From Streptomyces harenosi (GTDB lineage: Bacteria; Actinomycetota; Actinomycetes; Streptomycetales; Streptomycetaceae), in contig NZ_WYCT01000020.1 of assembly GCF_011008945.1 (NCBI RefSeq), positions 1 to 43,365 on the forward strand: DNA of 43,365 nt. The letters are read 5' to 3'. A model generated the notes under the pieces. The model was not told the DNA's origin. It did not search any database and saw only the letters and a program-made list of their open reading frames with translations. A program made the position numbers and the translations under genes. Numbering within the stretch: the first letter of the stretch is position 1; the number at the start of each line of letters is the position of its first letter. Shown piece after piece: positions 31,485 to 39,272 of the stretch.

Positions 31485-32528
31485 ATGAGCAGCACCACTC
31501 CCCTCCTGGACGTCAGCGGTCTGACCAAGCACTTTCCCATCAAGGGCGGCTTTCCCATCCGGCGGACCGTCGGCGCCGTCCAGGCCGTCGACGGGCTCGA
31601 CTTCCAGGTCCACGAGGGCGAGAGCCTCGGCCTGGTCGGCGAGTCCGGCTGCGGGAAGTCGACCACCGGCCGGCTGATCACCCGCCTGCTGGAACCGACC
31701 GCCGGGAAGATCGTCTACCGCGGCCGGGACATCACCCACGCCGACCGCAAGCAGCTCGCGCCGGTCCGGTCCGAGATCCAGATGATCTTCCAGGACCCCT
31801 ACGCGTCCCTCAACCCCCGGCAGACGGTCGGGAAGATCATCTCCGGGCCGATGGAGATCAACGGGATCGACCCGTCCGGCGGCCGGGAGAAGCGGGTCCG
31901 CGAGCTGCTGGAGATCGTCGGTCTCAACCCCGAGCACTACAACCGCTTCCCGCACGAGTTCTCCGGCGGCCAGCGGCAGCGGATCGGGGTGGCCCGTGCC
32001 CTGGCGCTGGAACCCAAGCTGATCGTGGCCGACGAGCCGGTCTCCGCGCTGGACGTGTCGATCCAGGCGCAGGTGGTCAACCTGCTCCAGAAGGTCCAGC
32101 GGGAGATGGGCATCGCCTTCGTCTTCATCGCCCACGACCTCGCCGTGGTCCGGCACTTCTCCCAGCGCGTGGCCGTCATGTACCTCGGCAAGATCGTGGA
32201 GATCGCCGACCGCGACGACCTGTACGGCAGTCCGCGCCACCCCTACACGCGGGCCCTGCTGTCCGCCGTGCCCGAGGCGTCGGTGGACACCGCGCCCCGC
32301 GACCGCATCCGGCTCACCGGTGACGTGCCCTCCCCGATCTCCCCGCCGTCCGGCTGCCGCTTCCGCACCCGGTGCTGGAAGGCGACGGAGAAGTGCGCGA
32401 GCGAGGCGCCGCCGCTGGCGCGGGTGGAGGGCGACGCGGCGGGCCATCTGACCGCCTGCCACTACCCCGAGACGGAGCAGACCGTGCCGGCTCCCCGTCT
32501 CGCCAAGGACCCCGAAGCGGCGGCCTGA
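31485..32528 (+). CDS. bldKE: BldK ATPase (OppF-like)
   Basis: 347 residues from ATG 31485. Walker [10 protein letters not shown] (52-60), Q-loop MIFQDPYASLNP, signature FSGGQRQR, Walker [14 protein letters not shown]-loop FIAHDLAV, oligo_[18 protein letters not shown]. It closely resembles the OppF-like ATPase at 20401-21459, so the two back-to-back importers probably arose by duplication. The longer open frame upstream is an artefact of high GC. It is the last gene, followed by a terminator. Confidence 0.87.
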   Translation: MSSTTPLLDVSGLTKHFPIKGGFPIRRTVGAVQAVDGLDFQVHEGESLGLVGESGCGKSTTGRLITRLLEPTAGKIVYRGRDITHADRKQLAPVRSEIQMIFQDPYASLNPRQTVGKIISGPMEINGIDPSGGREKRVRELLEIVGLNPEHYNRFPHEFSGGQRQRIGVARALALEPKLIVADEPVSALDVSIQAQVVNLLQKVQREMGIAFVFIAHDLAVVRHFSQRVAVMYLGKIVEIADRDDLYGSPRHPYTRALLSAVPEASVDTAPRDRIRLTGDVPSPISPPSGCRFRTRCWKATEKCASEAPPLARVEGDAAGHLTACHYPETEQTVPAPRLAKDPEAAA

Positions 32529-32618
32529 CACACCCCTTTCCGTCGGCCGCCCCTGGCGGAACGGACCGCTCCGGTGCCTCGACGCGGGCCCTGGACCGTC
32601 CGCTTCCCGGGGAACGAA

Positions 32619-32648
32619 AAGGCCCGCGCCTGCCCAGGCGCGGGCCTT
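32619..32648 (+). terminator. Terminator of the bldK operon
   Basis: AAGGCCCGCGCCTG, 2 bases, CAGGCGCGGGCCTT, followed by CTTCTT: a 14-bp perfect stem 90 bases after bldKE. Confidence 0.85.
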
Positions 32649-32671
32649 CTTCGTGACAGCGCGTGGTCCCG

Positions 32672-32986
32672 TACGGGGGAGGGCCCACGAGGGCGAGGTC
32701 CCCGGGCGCGAGGGCCTACGCGGAGCCAGAGCCCACGGGCGAGCTCCCCGGGCGCGAGGGCCCACGCGGGGCCAGAGCCCACGGGCGAGCTCCCCGGGCG
32801 CGAGGGCCTACGCGGGGCCAGAGGCCACGGGCGAGCTCCCCAGGCGCGAGGGCCTACGCGGGGCCAGAGCCCACGGGCGAGCTCCCCGGGCGCGAGGGCC
32901 CCCGCGGGGCCAGAGCCCACGGGCGAGCTCCCCGGGCGCGAGAACCCACGCGGAGCCAGAGCCCACGGGCGAGCTCCCCGGGCGCG
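32672..32986. repeat. 46-bp contiguous tandem repeat array
   Basis: The element CCCGGGCGCG recurs at 32701, 32747, 32793, 32839 (as CCCAGGCGCG), 32885, 32931 and 32977, an exact 46-base period. Six full units are framed by a degenerate left copy from about 32672 and a truncated right copy. Units differ at few positions (for example CCTACG versus CCCACG, GGAGCC versus GGGGCC) and each holds GAGCTC, CCCGGG and GCCCACGGGC. No unique spacers separate them. Because 46 is not a multiple of three, any frame through the array has a 46-residue period, which argues against coding. Confidence 0.95.
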
Positions 32987-33143
32987 CCCCGGGCGCCGGT
33001 GTCTCCGGGGAGGCGCCGGGGCGTCGGGCGCCCGGCACGGCCGCCGTCGAACGGGCCCGGGGACGCCGGCGCCACCGAGGTGCCCCGCCGGGCCCGGCGG
33101 AAGCGCGGGACAGGGGTTACCCGGCAGTAGGGGCGCGCGCAAA

Positions 33144-33181
33144 AGCCCGGGCGCCCCCACCAGCGTGGGGACGCCCGGGCT
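33144..33181 (-). terminator. Terminator of typA
   Basis: AGCCCGGGCG and CCCCAC pair with CGCCCGGGCT and GTGGGG (one C/A mismatch, 4-base loop). On the minus strand the stem is followed by TTT. Confidence 0.85.
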
Positions 33182-33222
33182 CGGTACGGCTCGGGAACCG
33201 GTCCGGTCGGGGACCGGCCGGG

Positions 33223-35139
33223 TCAGCTGTGCTTGGCGCGGCTCGCGGCCCGCGCGCGCTCACGCTGGTCGAGCACCACCTTGCGGATGCGCACGGCCTC
33301 CGGGGTGACCTCGACGCACTCGTCGTCGCGGCAGAACTCCAGCGACTGCTCCAGCGACAGCTTGCGCGGCGGGACGATCGACTCGGCAACGTCGGCCGTG
33401 GACGACCGCATGTTGGTGAGCTTCTTCTCCTTGGTGATGTTGACGTCCATGTCGTCGGAGCGGGAGTTCTCACCGACGATCATGCCCTCGTACACCTCGG
33501 TACCGGGCTCCACGAAGAGCACGCCGCGCTCCTGGAGGTTCGTCATCGCGAACGCGGTGACAACACCGGCGCGGTCGGCGACCAGCGAGCCGTTGTTACG
33601 CGTGGTGAGGGTGCCGAACCAGGGCTCGTGGCCCTCGTGGATGGAGTGCGCGATGCCGGTGCCGCGGGTCTGGGTGAGGAACTCCGTCCGGAAGCCGATC
33701 AGGCCGCGCGAGGGGACGACGAACTCCATGCGCACCCAGCCGGAGCCGTGGTTGGACATGTTGTCCATGCGGCCCTTGCGCACGCCCATGAGCTGCGTGA
33801 CCGCGCCCATGTGCTCCTCGGGCACGTCGATCGTCATGCGCTCGACCGGCTCGTAGACCTTGCCGTCGACCTCCTTGGTGACGACCTGCGGCTTGCCGAC
33901 GGTCAGCTCGTAGCCCTCACGGCGCATCTGCTCGACCAGGATGGCCAGCGCCAGCTCACCGCGGCCCTGCACCTCCCAGGCGTCGGGCCGGTCGGTGTCC
34001 AGCACGCGCAGCGACACGTTGCCGATCAGCTCGCGGTCCAGGCGGTCCTTGACCTGGCGGGCGGTGACCTTGCGGTCCTTCACGGCCGCCTTCGCGTCCG
34101 CGCCCTTGCCGGTGCCGCCGCGCCCGACCAGCGGGGAGGTGTTGGTGCCGATGGTCATCGAGATCGCGGGCTCGTCCACCGTGATCAGCGGCAGCGGAAC
34201 CGGGTTCTCCGGGTCCGCGAGGGTCTCGCCGATCATGATGTCGGGGATGCCGGCGACCGCGCAGATGTCACCGGGGCCGGCCTTCTCGGCGGGCTTGCGG
34301 GTGAGCGCCTCGGTCATCATCAGCTCGCTGATGCGCACGTTCTGCACCGACCCGTCGCGCTTCATCCACGCGACCGTCTGGCCCTTCTTCAGCTCGCCCT
34401 GGTGGACGCGGAGCAGCGCGATCCGGCCGAGGAAGTTGTCGGCGTCCAGGTTGGTCACATGGGCCTGGAGCGGGGCGCCCTCCTCGTAGGTGGGGGCCGG
34501 GATGTGCTCCAGGATCGTGGAGAAGAACGGCTCCAGGGAGGTGGAGTCGGACGGGACCGTGCCGTCCTCCGGCTTGGTCAGGGAGGCGATGCCGTCCCGG
34601 CCGCAGGCGTAGACGATCGGGAACTCGATCTGGTCCTCGTCGGCGTCCAGGTCGAGGAAGAGGTCGTAGGTCTCGTTGACGACCTCGTCGATCCGGGCGT
34701 CCGGACGGTCGGTCTTGTTGATGCACAGGATGATCGGCAGCCGGGCCTGGAGCGCCTTGCGCAGCACGAACCGGGTCTGCGGCAGCGGCCCCTCGGAGGC
34801 GTCCACCAGCAGCACGACACCGTCCACCATGGACAGACCGCGCTCCACCTCACCACCGAAGTCGGCGTGGCCGGGGGTGTCGATGATGTTGATGGTGATC
34901 GGGTCCCCGCCGTCCTTCGGGTGATACTTCACCGCGGTGTTCTTGGCGAGGATCGTGATGCCCTTCTCACGCTCCAGGTCGTTCGAGTCCATCATGCGGT
35001 CGTCGACGGAGTCGAGCTGGTGGGCGGCGAAGGCGCCGGCCTGCTTCAGCATGCCGTCGACGATGGTGGTCTTGCCGTGGTCGACGTGGGCGACGATGGC
35101 GACGTTGCGGATGTCATGACGTGTGGTGGACACGGCCAT
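33223..35139 (-). CDS. typA: Ribosome-associated translational GTPase TypA/BipA
   Basis: 638 residues. GTPase motifs G1 [10 protein letters not shown]2 region [13 protein letters not shown]3 [13 protein letters not shown]4 NKTD. EF-G-like domains follow, and the BipA-specific C-terminal domain contains [15 protein letters not shown] and GEHEPWF-type sequence ([17 protein letters not shown]). It acts on the ribosome, in stress and low temperature responses in other bacteria. The ATG 35139 gives [25 protein letters not shown] is about 11 bases upstream. Monocistronic, convergent to bldK. Confidence 0.95.
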   Translation of the reverse strand: MAVSTTRHDIRNVAIVAHVDHGKTTIVDGMLKQAGAFAAHQLDSVDDRMMDSNDLEREKGITILAKNTAVKYHPKDGGDPITINIIDTPGHADFGGEVERGLSMVDGVVLLVDASEGPLPQTRFVLRKALQARLPIILCINKTDRPDARIDEVVNETYDLFLDLDADEDQIEFPIVYACGRDGIASLTKPEDGTVPSDSTSLEPFFSTILEHIPAPTYEEGAPLQAHVTNLDADNFLGRIALLRVHQGELKKGQTVAWMKRDGSVQNVRISELMMTEALTRKPAEKAGPGDICAVAGIPDIMIGETLADPENPVPLPLITVDEPAISMTIGTNTSPLVGRGGTGKGADAKAAVKDRKVTARQVKDRLDRELIGNVSLRVLDTDRPDAWEVQGRGELALAILVEQMRREGYELTVGKPQVVTKEVDGKVYEPVERMTIDVPEEHMGAVTQLMGVRKGRMDNMSNHGSGWVRMEFVVPSRGLIGFRTEFLTQTRGTGIAHSIHEGHEPWFGTLTTRNNGSLVADRAGVVTAFAMTNLQERGVLFVEPGTEVYEGMIVGENSRSDDMDVNITKEKKLTNMRSSTADVAESIVPPRKLSLEQSLEFCRDDECVEVTPEAVRIRKVVLDQRERARAASRAKHS

Positions 35140-35307
35140 ATTGCGGCGTACTCCCGGAGTGTGAGGAATGCCCTGCGCGTACGTCTGTGTTACGCGGGCC
35201 CTGCCGGGCGGAACATGCCACGGCCTCACCCCATGGTACGGGGCCGCCGCCGGGACGGCGTGCCGGGTACGTCGGCGCAGCTCACCGCCCCGGCCGGAAG
35301 AAGCGGT

Positions 35308-37668
35308 TCAGGACGACGGGCGCACCGACGGCCGGGCCCCCTGCGCGCCCTTCTTCAGGAAGCCCATGTCCTCGTACACCGGCGTCTGGAAACCGAAGGC
35401 GCCGGCGTTCGCCAGGTTCTTCCGCGCGGCGACGAGCTGGGGGCGCTGGTACAGCGGCAGGGAACCGGCCGCCGCCCAGATGCGGGAGTCCGCCTTGCGC
35501 AGCAGCGCGCGGGCCTCCTCCTCGTCCAGCGTGGTCAGGGCCTGGTCGAAGAGCTGGTCGATCTGGTCGGTACCGATCCGGGTGTAGTTCTGCTCGACGT
35601 TCAGGGAGCCGTCGGCGGCCGGGACGGGCTTGGCGTAGATGGGGCGCGCGTCGGTGGCGGGGAAGGCGGAGGCGGGCCAGGAGTACAGGGCCAGGTCGTA
35701 CTGGCCGGACGCGATGTGGTCCTTGAAGTAGCTCTGGTCGGAGACCTTGGTGAGCTCCGTGCGGATGCCGACCCGCTCCAGCATCCCGGCGATCCGCTCC
35801 GCCACCGTGCGCAGCACCTTGGAACCGGAGCCGGAGGGGACCACGAAGCGGAGCGTGAGCGGCTTGCCGTTCTTGGCGAGCGGCGCGACCGCCGGGCCCG
35901 CCGAGCCCGCCGGGGCCGCGGTCCCCCTCGGAGCGTAGGCGCCCGGGGCACCGCCCTGCGCCTTGTTCTCCCCGTTCCGCTCCTTGTTTTCTTTCTTCTC
36001 TTTCTTCGCTCCCTCCCCTTTCTTCCCCTTCTCCCCGTCCTCCCCGTCCTCCCCCTTCTCCCCGTCCTTCGCCTTTTTCTCCTTGCTCTCCTTGCTGTCG
36101 CCGTCCTCGCCGTCCTCGCCGTCCTCGTCGTTCTTGCCGTCCCCGCCGTCGCCGTCGCCGCTCTTGCCGTCCTCACCGACGATGTACGTGCCGTCGTCGC
36201 CGCCCGGCGACTCCTCCTGCGCCGACTGCTCCTCCCCGGACCCCGGCCGCTGCCCCCCGGCGGCCTTCTCGCCCTCCTTCACCGGCCCGCCCGGCACCCA
36301 CCCGGCGTCCGCGAGCAGGGCCAGCGCCCCCTTGGTGTCCTGGCCGCCCAGGGCCCCGCTGCCGTCGGCGTACGCGGCCTGGCCGGCGAGCGCGAGGTGA
36401 CTGCCGACCGGCACGGCGGGCAGGCCGAGGGGCTTCAGGACGGTCTGGGCGAGCTTCTTGCGGTCCAGCGCGCGGGCCACGGCCCGGCGGACCCGCTCGT
36501 CGGCGAGCGGGCCGTCGGCGCCGTTGAGGGCGAGCTGGGTGTAGGCGGGCTCCAGGGACTTGCGCACCTCGTAGCCGCTCAGGGCCCGCTGCCGGCGCTC
36601 ACGGGCGGCCCGCGCCTCGCGCCGCTCCTGGCGGGCGAGGATCTCCTCGTAGGCGGCATCCTCGTCGGAGCCGTTGGCCACGGCCCAGGAGCGCAGGGCG
36701 TCCGCCGCGGACCGCGCGCCGTCCGCGCCGGCGCGCGGGGAGCTGCCCGGGCCCATCAGCGGGGTGCCGGTGGCCGTGCGGCGCGGGGCGGCGGCGAACC
36801 CGGCCTCCCGGGCCGCGTCCGGGTCGATCTCGGCCAGGTCGACCGTGCCGGCCACCAGCGCGGCCACCCGCTTGTCGCGGGGCAGCGCGCGCAGCTCGAT
36901 CCGCGACAGTTTGGCCTGCTCACCCCACCAGCGCGGATTGCGGGTGAGGACGACCTCGTCCGCCTCGCGGTCGACCTTCTGCACGGCGAAGGGACCCGCG
37001 GTGACCTCCAGCTCGCGCCGCGCCCCGTCGTTGAAGGAGTCCGGGGTGCCCATGACGTCCTTCGGGTACAGCGGGGTGAACAGCGACTTCCAGTCGGCGT
37101 AGGGGCGCCCGAAGGTGACCCGGACCTCCAGGTCGTTCTTTCCGCGCTCGATCTTCTCGATGCGGTCGTATCCGGCGTTGCGGGCCGTCCAGTAGGCGCT
37201 GTCCCGGCCGGAGAGGGCACGCCACTGGGCGGCGAAGTCCGCGGCGCCCACCTCCCGGCCGTCGCTCCAGACGGCCTGCTGGTTGAGCTTGTACAGGACG
37301 ACCTGCTTGGGCTCGGTGGCGACGACCTTCGCCGACTCCAGGTAGTCGGGGTCGCGCACCGGGCGGCCGGCGGCGTCCATCCGGAACATCGACGGCAGCA
37401 CGGCCTGGGCCACCCGGGTGGTGGTGGCGTCGGCGTCCGCCTGGAAGGCGTTCAGGGTGTCCGGTACGGAGTCCACGGCCCAGCGCAGCGTGCCGCCGTC
37501 GGCGACGCGGGCGCGCGCGGCGGGGGCGACGTCCTGCGCCGCCGACGGCCGGCCGGACGCCTCTTCCTCGGTGGAGCAGGCCGCGAGGGCGGGCACCGCG
37601 AGCGCTCCTGCGGCCAGGAAGGCGACCGAGCGTGTGACCGAGCGCGGTCCGACGCCGACGTGGGACAT
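35308..37668 (-). CDS. Solo family-5 substrate-binding lipoprotein with a long charged insertion
   Basis: 786 residues, about 200 longer than usual. Lipobox LAACS at residues ~28-32 after a short hydrophobic signal; GGAGGT lies upstream of ATG 37668. SBP_bac_5 motifs: GGTLRWAVDSVPDTLNAFQ, LNQQAVWSDGREVGAADFA, VTAGPFAVQKVD, and RRAVARALDRKKLAQTVLKP. After ALLADAGWVPGGPVKEG, about 130 residues of low complexity are inserted (roughly 470-595, such as KEKKAKDGEKGEDGEDGEKG) before the domain resumes at GKPLTLRFVVPSGSG. Relatives have only a short loop here. No permease or ATPase accompanies it, so it may feed a transporter elsewhere, such as BldK, or act as a receptor. Confidence 0.87.
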   Translation of the reverse strand: MSHVGVGPRSVTRSVAFLAAGALAVPALAACSTEEEASGRPSAAQDVAPAARARVADGGTLRWAVDSVPDTLNAFQADADATTTRVAQAVLPSMFRMDAAGRPVRDPDYLESAKVVATEPKQVVLYKLNQQAVWSDGREVGAADFAAQWRALSGRDSAYWTARNAGYDRIEKIERGKNDLEVRVTFGRPYADWKSLFTPLYPKDVMGTPDSFNDGARRELEVTAGPFAVQKVDREADEVVLTRNPRWWGEQAKLSRIELRALPRDKRVAALVAGTVDLAEIDPDAAREAGFAAAPRRTATGTPLMGPGSSPRAGADGARSAADALRSWAVANGSDEDAAYEEILARQERREARAARERRQRALSGYEVRKSLEPAYTQLALNGADGPLADERVRRAVARALDRKKLAQTVLKPLGLPAVPVGSHLALAGQAAYADGSGALGGQDTKGALALLADAGWVPGGPVKEGEKAAGGQRPGSGEEQSAQEESPGGDDGTYIVGEDGKSGDGDGGDGKNDEDGEDGEDGDSKESKEKKAKDGEKGEDGEDGEKGKKGEGAKKEKKENKERNGENKAQGGAPGAYAPRGTAAPAGSAGPAVAPLAKNGKPLTLRFVVPSGSGSKVLRTVAERIAGMLERVGIRTELTKVSDQSYFKDHIASGQYDLALYSWPASAFPATDARPIYAKPVPAADGSLNVEQNYTRIGTDQIDQLFDQALTTLDEEEARALLRKADSRIWAAAGSLPLYQRPQLVAARKNLANAGAFGFQTPVYEDMGFLKKGAQGARPSVRPSS
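35960..36175. repeat. Polypyrimidine/polypurine tract
   Basis: The plus strand is almost all C/T for about 215 bases, with uninterrupted runs such as TTTTCTTTCTTCTCTTTCTT and CCTTTTTCTCCTT. It encodes the Lys/Glu/Gly/Asp linker of the binding protein on the other strand. Mirror-like runs of this kind can form triplex DNA. Confidence 0.8.
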
Positions 37669-37956
37669 CTCTGCTACCTCCGGAAGGCCGCGGGCGTTAC
37701 GATCACTTTTGGCGGTATATGGTGCTCATCAGATGTATGCGGCCACTGAAGAGGAAAGGGTTCGGCAACGCTGAGCGACACGTCGGCCACGAGCGGTAAG
37801 GCCACTCGCGCGGCGTAACGCACCTGCGAACACACCCGCGCACTTCGGCCAATCGGTGTACATCCCTTCCCAGGGCGCGGTGTGACGCGCGACACTCGCA
37901 GGCGCATGAACGTTGCCGGTCTTGGGCCTCGAAGGCCGAGGGAGCGAGGGCAAGTC

Positions 37957-38247
37957 ATGTCCGTGCACGACGAACTCACATCGGTCCAGCGCTGCCTGGA
38001 GGACCTGTTCCGGTCCATCGGCCGCCTGGAACAGCAGCTCGGCGGCAGCGGCCTGGAGATGCGCCGGGTGCGCACCGACGCCGACCACCTGCGGGACAGC
38101 GTCGCCCTGCTGCGGCAGGCGGCGGCCTCCCCGGCCACGCCCCACCGGCCCGACCTCGTGACCATCTCCGACGCGCCGTACGACCTCTCGCTGTGGACGG
38201 ACACGGACGACGAGGGCCTCGGCGCCCGCGACCGCCGCGCCCCCTGA
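37957..38247 (+). CDS. Small coiled-coil-like protein of unknown function
   Basis: 96 residues from ATG 37957, chosen over upstream starts because GAGGG is 6 bases before it. The N-terminal half is helical with heptad character (DELTSVQRCLEDLFRSIGRL, then EQQLGGSGLEMRRVRTDADH) and the C-terminal tail is acidic (SDAPYDLSLWTDTDDEGL). No family recognised. It is divergent from the solo binding protein (288-base gap holding a low-GC stretch around 37700-37760) and 46 bases upstream of the succinate dehydrogenase anchor gene, so it may be cotranscribed with that operon. Confidence 0.75.
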   Translation: MSVHDELTSVQRCLEDLFRSIGRLEQQLGGSGLEMRRVRTDADHLRDSVALLRQAAASPATPHRPDLVTISDAPYDLSLWTDTDDEGLGARDRRAP

Positions 38248-38293
38248 ACGCCGTCCGGCGCGCCCCTGAACCCTCAGTGAGGGGAGGCACATC

Positions 38294-39133
38294 TTGGCCA
38301 CTGGTACGGAACCACCCCCCGCCGCGCGGCCCCACCCCCGCGGCGGCGGCGTCCACACCACGACGCGCGCCGCCATCGCCGCCCGGCACCTGCGGACCGA
38401 CCGCTGGTGGCTGGCCCCGGCCGCCACGGCCGCCGGCCTGCTGGCGTTCGTCGTCTACTCCACGTGGCGGGCCTTCGCCGGGGCGGACTACTACGCGGCG
38501 CCCTACGTCTCGCCGTTCTACTCCCCCTGCCTGGCGGAGAACTGCGTGCCGATGAAGGGCGGGCCGAACTGGGAGATCTTCGGCGCCTGGTGGGGCCTCT
38601 CGCCGGCGATCATCATCCTGATCTTCCCGCTCGGCTTCCGTCTGACCTGCTACTACTACCGCAAGGCGTACTACCGGGGCTTCTGGGCGTCCCCGCCGGC
38701 CTGCGCGGTGGCCGAGCCGCACCGCAGGTACACCGGCGAGACCCGCTTCCCGCTGATCCTGCAGAACCTCCACCGGTACTTCTTCTACGCGGCCGTCCCC
38801 GTCGCCGGCATCCTGACCTACGACACCGTGCTCGCCTTCCGCGACGAGCACTACGCGTGGGGCCACATGGGCCTGGGCACGCTGGTCTTCCTGGTCAACA
38901 TCGTGCTGATCTGGGCGTACACCCTGTCCTGCCACTCCTGCCGGCACATCGTCGGCGGCAAGCTGAAGCACTTCTCCCGGCACCCCGTGCGCTACCGCAT
39001 GTGGCGGCTGGTGGGGAAGCTCAACGCCCGGCACATGCAGCTCGCCTGGGCGTCCCTGCTGAGCGTCGGGCTCGCCGACCTCTACGTGTACCTCGTCGCC
39101 TCCGGCGTCTTCGACGATCCGAGGTTCTTCTGA
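38294..39133 (+). CDS. sdhC: Sdh1-type succinate dehydrogenase membrane anchor
   Basis: 279 residues from TTG 38294, with GGGGAGG 7 bases upstream. Five membrane segments near residues 38-58, 95-116, 161-182, 193-211 and 249-270. It matches the size and position of the mycobacterial Rv0249c anchor, and is unlike classical SdhC/D pairs. Conserved Cys/His features: C79/C84 in PCLAENC, H160 in NLHRYFF, and CHSCRH at 213-218. Mycobacterial Sdh1 has been described with a membrane-embedded Rieske-type 2Fe-2S cluster in this subunit; these residues are candidate ligands by inference. It passes electrons from SdhB to menaquinone. Confidence 0.85.
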   Translation: MATGTEPPPAARPHPRGGGVHTTTRAAIAARHLRTDRWWLAPAATAAGLLAFVVYSTWRAFAGADYYAAPYVSPFYSPCLAENCVPMKGGPNWEIFGAWWGLSPAIIILIFPLGFRLTCYYYRKAYYRGFWASPPACAVAEPHRRYTGETRFPLILQNLHRYFFYAAVPVAGILTYDTVLAFRDEHYAWGHMGLGTLVFLVNIVLIWAYTLSCHSCRHIVGGKLKHFSRHPVRYRMWRLVGKLNARHMQLAWASLLSVGLADLYVYLVASGVFDDPRFF

Positions 39134-39159
39134 TGCGGCCCGGCGCTTTGGAGGCTTCC

Positions 39160-39178
39160 GGCGCTCGGCGGGAGCGCC
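39160..39178 (+). other. Hairpin in the sdhC-sdhA gap
   Basis: GGCGCTC, 5 bases, GAGCGCC. It lies in a 139-base intercistronic gap that also has TTGACG (39215) and two copies of CCCGATGAA (39232, 39252), so an attenuator or internal promoter for sdhAB is possible. Confidence 0.4.
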
Positions 39179-39272
39179 CGCCGGCGTCCGCCGGTTCCGG
39201 CGACTTCCGACAACTTGACGAAACGATCAATCCCGATGAACTGGCGTGAACCCCGATGAATGAGGCCCTGTG

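Larger units (their letters stand above)
32529..33222. other. 694-base convergent gap: terminator, repeat array, terminator
   Basis: No gene is supported. Order: bldKE terminator (32619-32648), 46-bp repeat array (32672-32986), about 155 bases of GC-rich sequence in which I see nothing definite, and the typA terminator (33144-33181). Long open frames here exist on several strands only because stops are rare. Confidence 0.75.

Noticed and set aside
32672-32986. CRISPR array
   Set aside because: Repeats are contiguous with no unique spacers, and no cas genes are present.
32653-33130. A repeat protein encoded by the 46-bp array (GELPGREGLRGARAH-type frames)
   Set aside because: Five of six frames are open; a 46-base unit shifts frame each copy, and there is no ribosome site or third-position bias favouring one frame.
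32653-37749. A 1698-codon open frame on the plus strand
   Set aside because: It runs antisense through typA and the binding-protein gene, has no domain, no ribosome site and the composition of a GC-rich antisense shadow.
39236-39259. Leader peptide MNWREPR before sdhA
   Set aside because: No ribosome site precedes it and such short frames are expected by chance.
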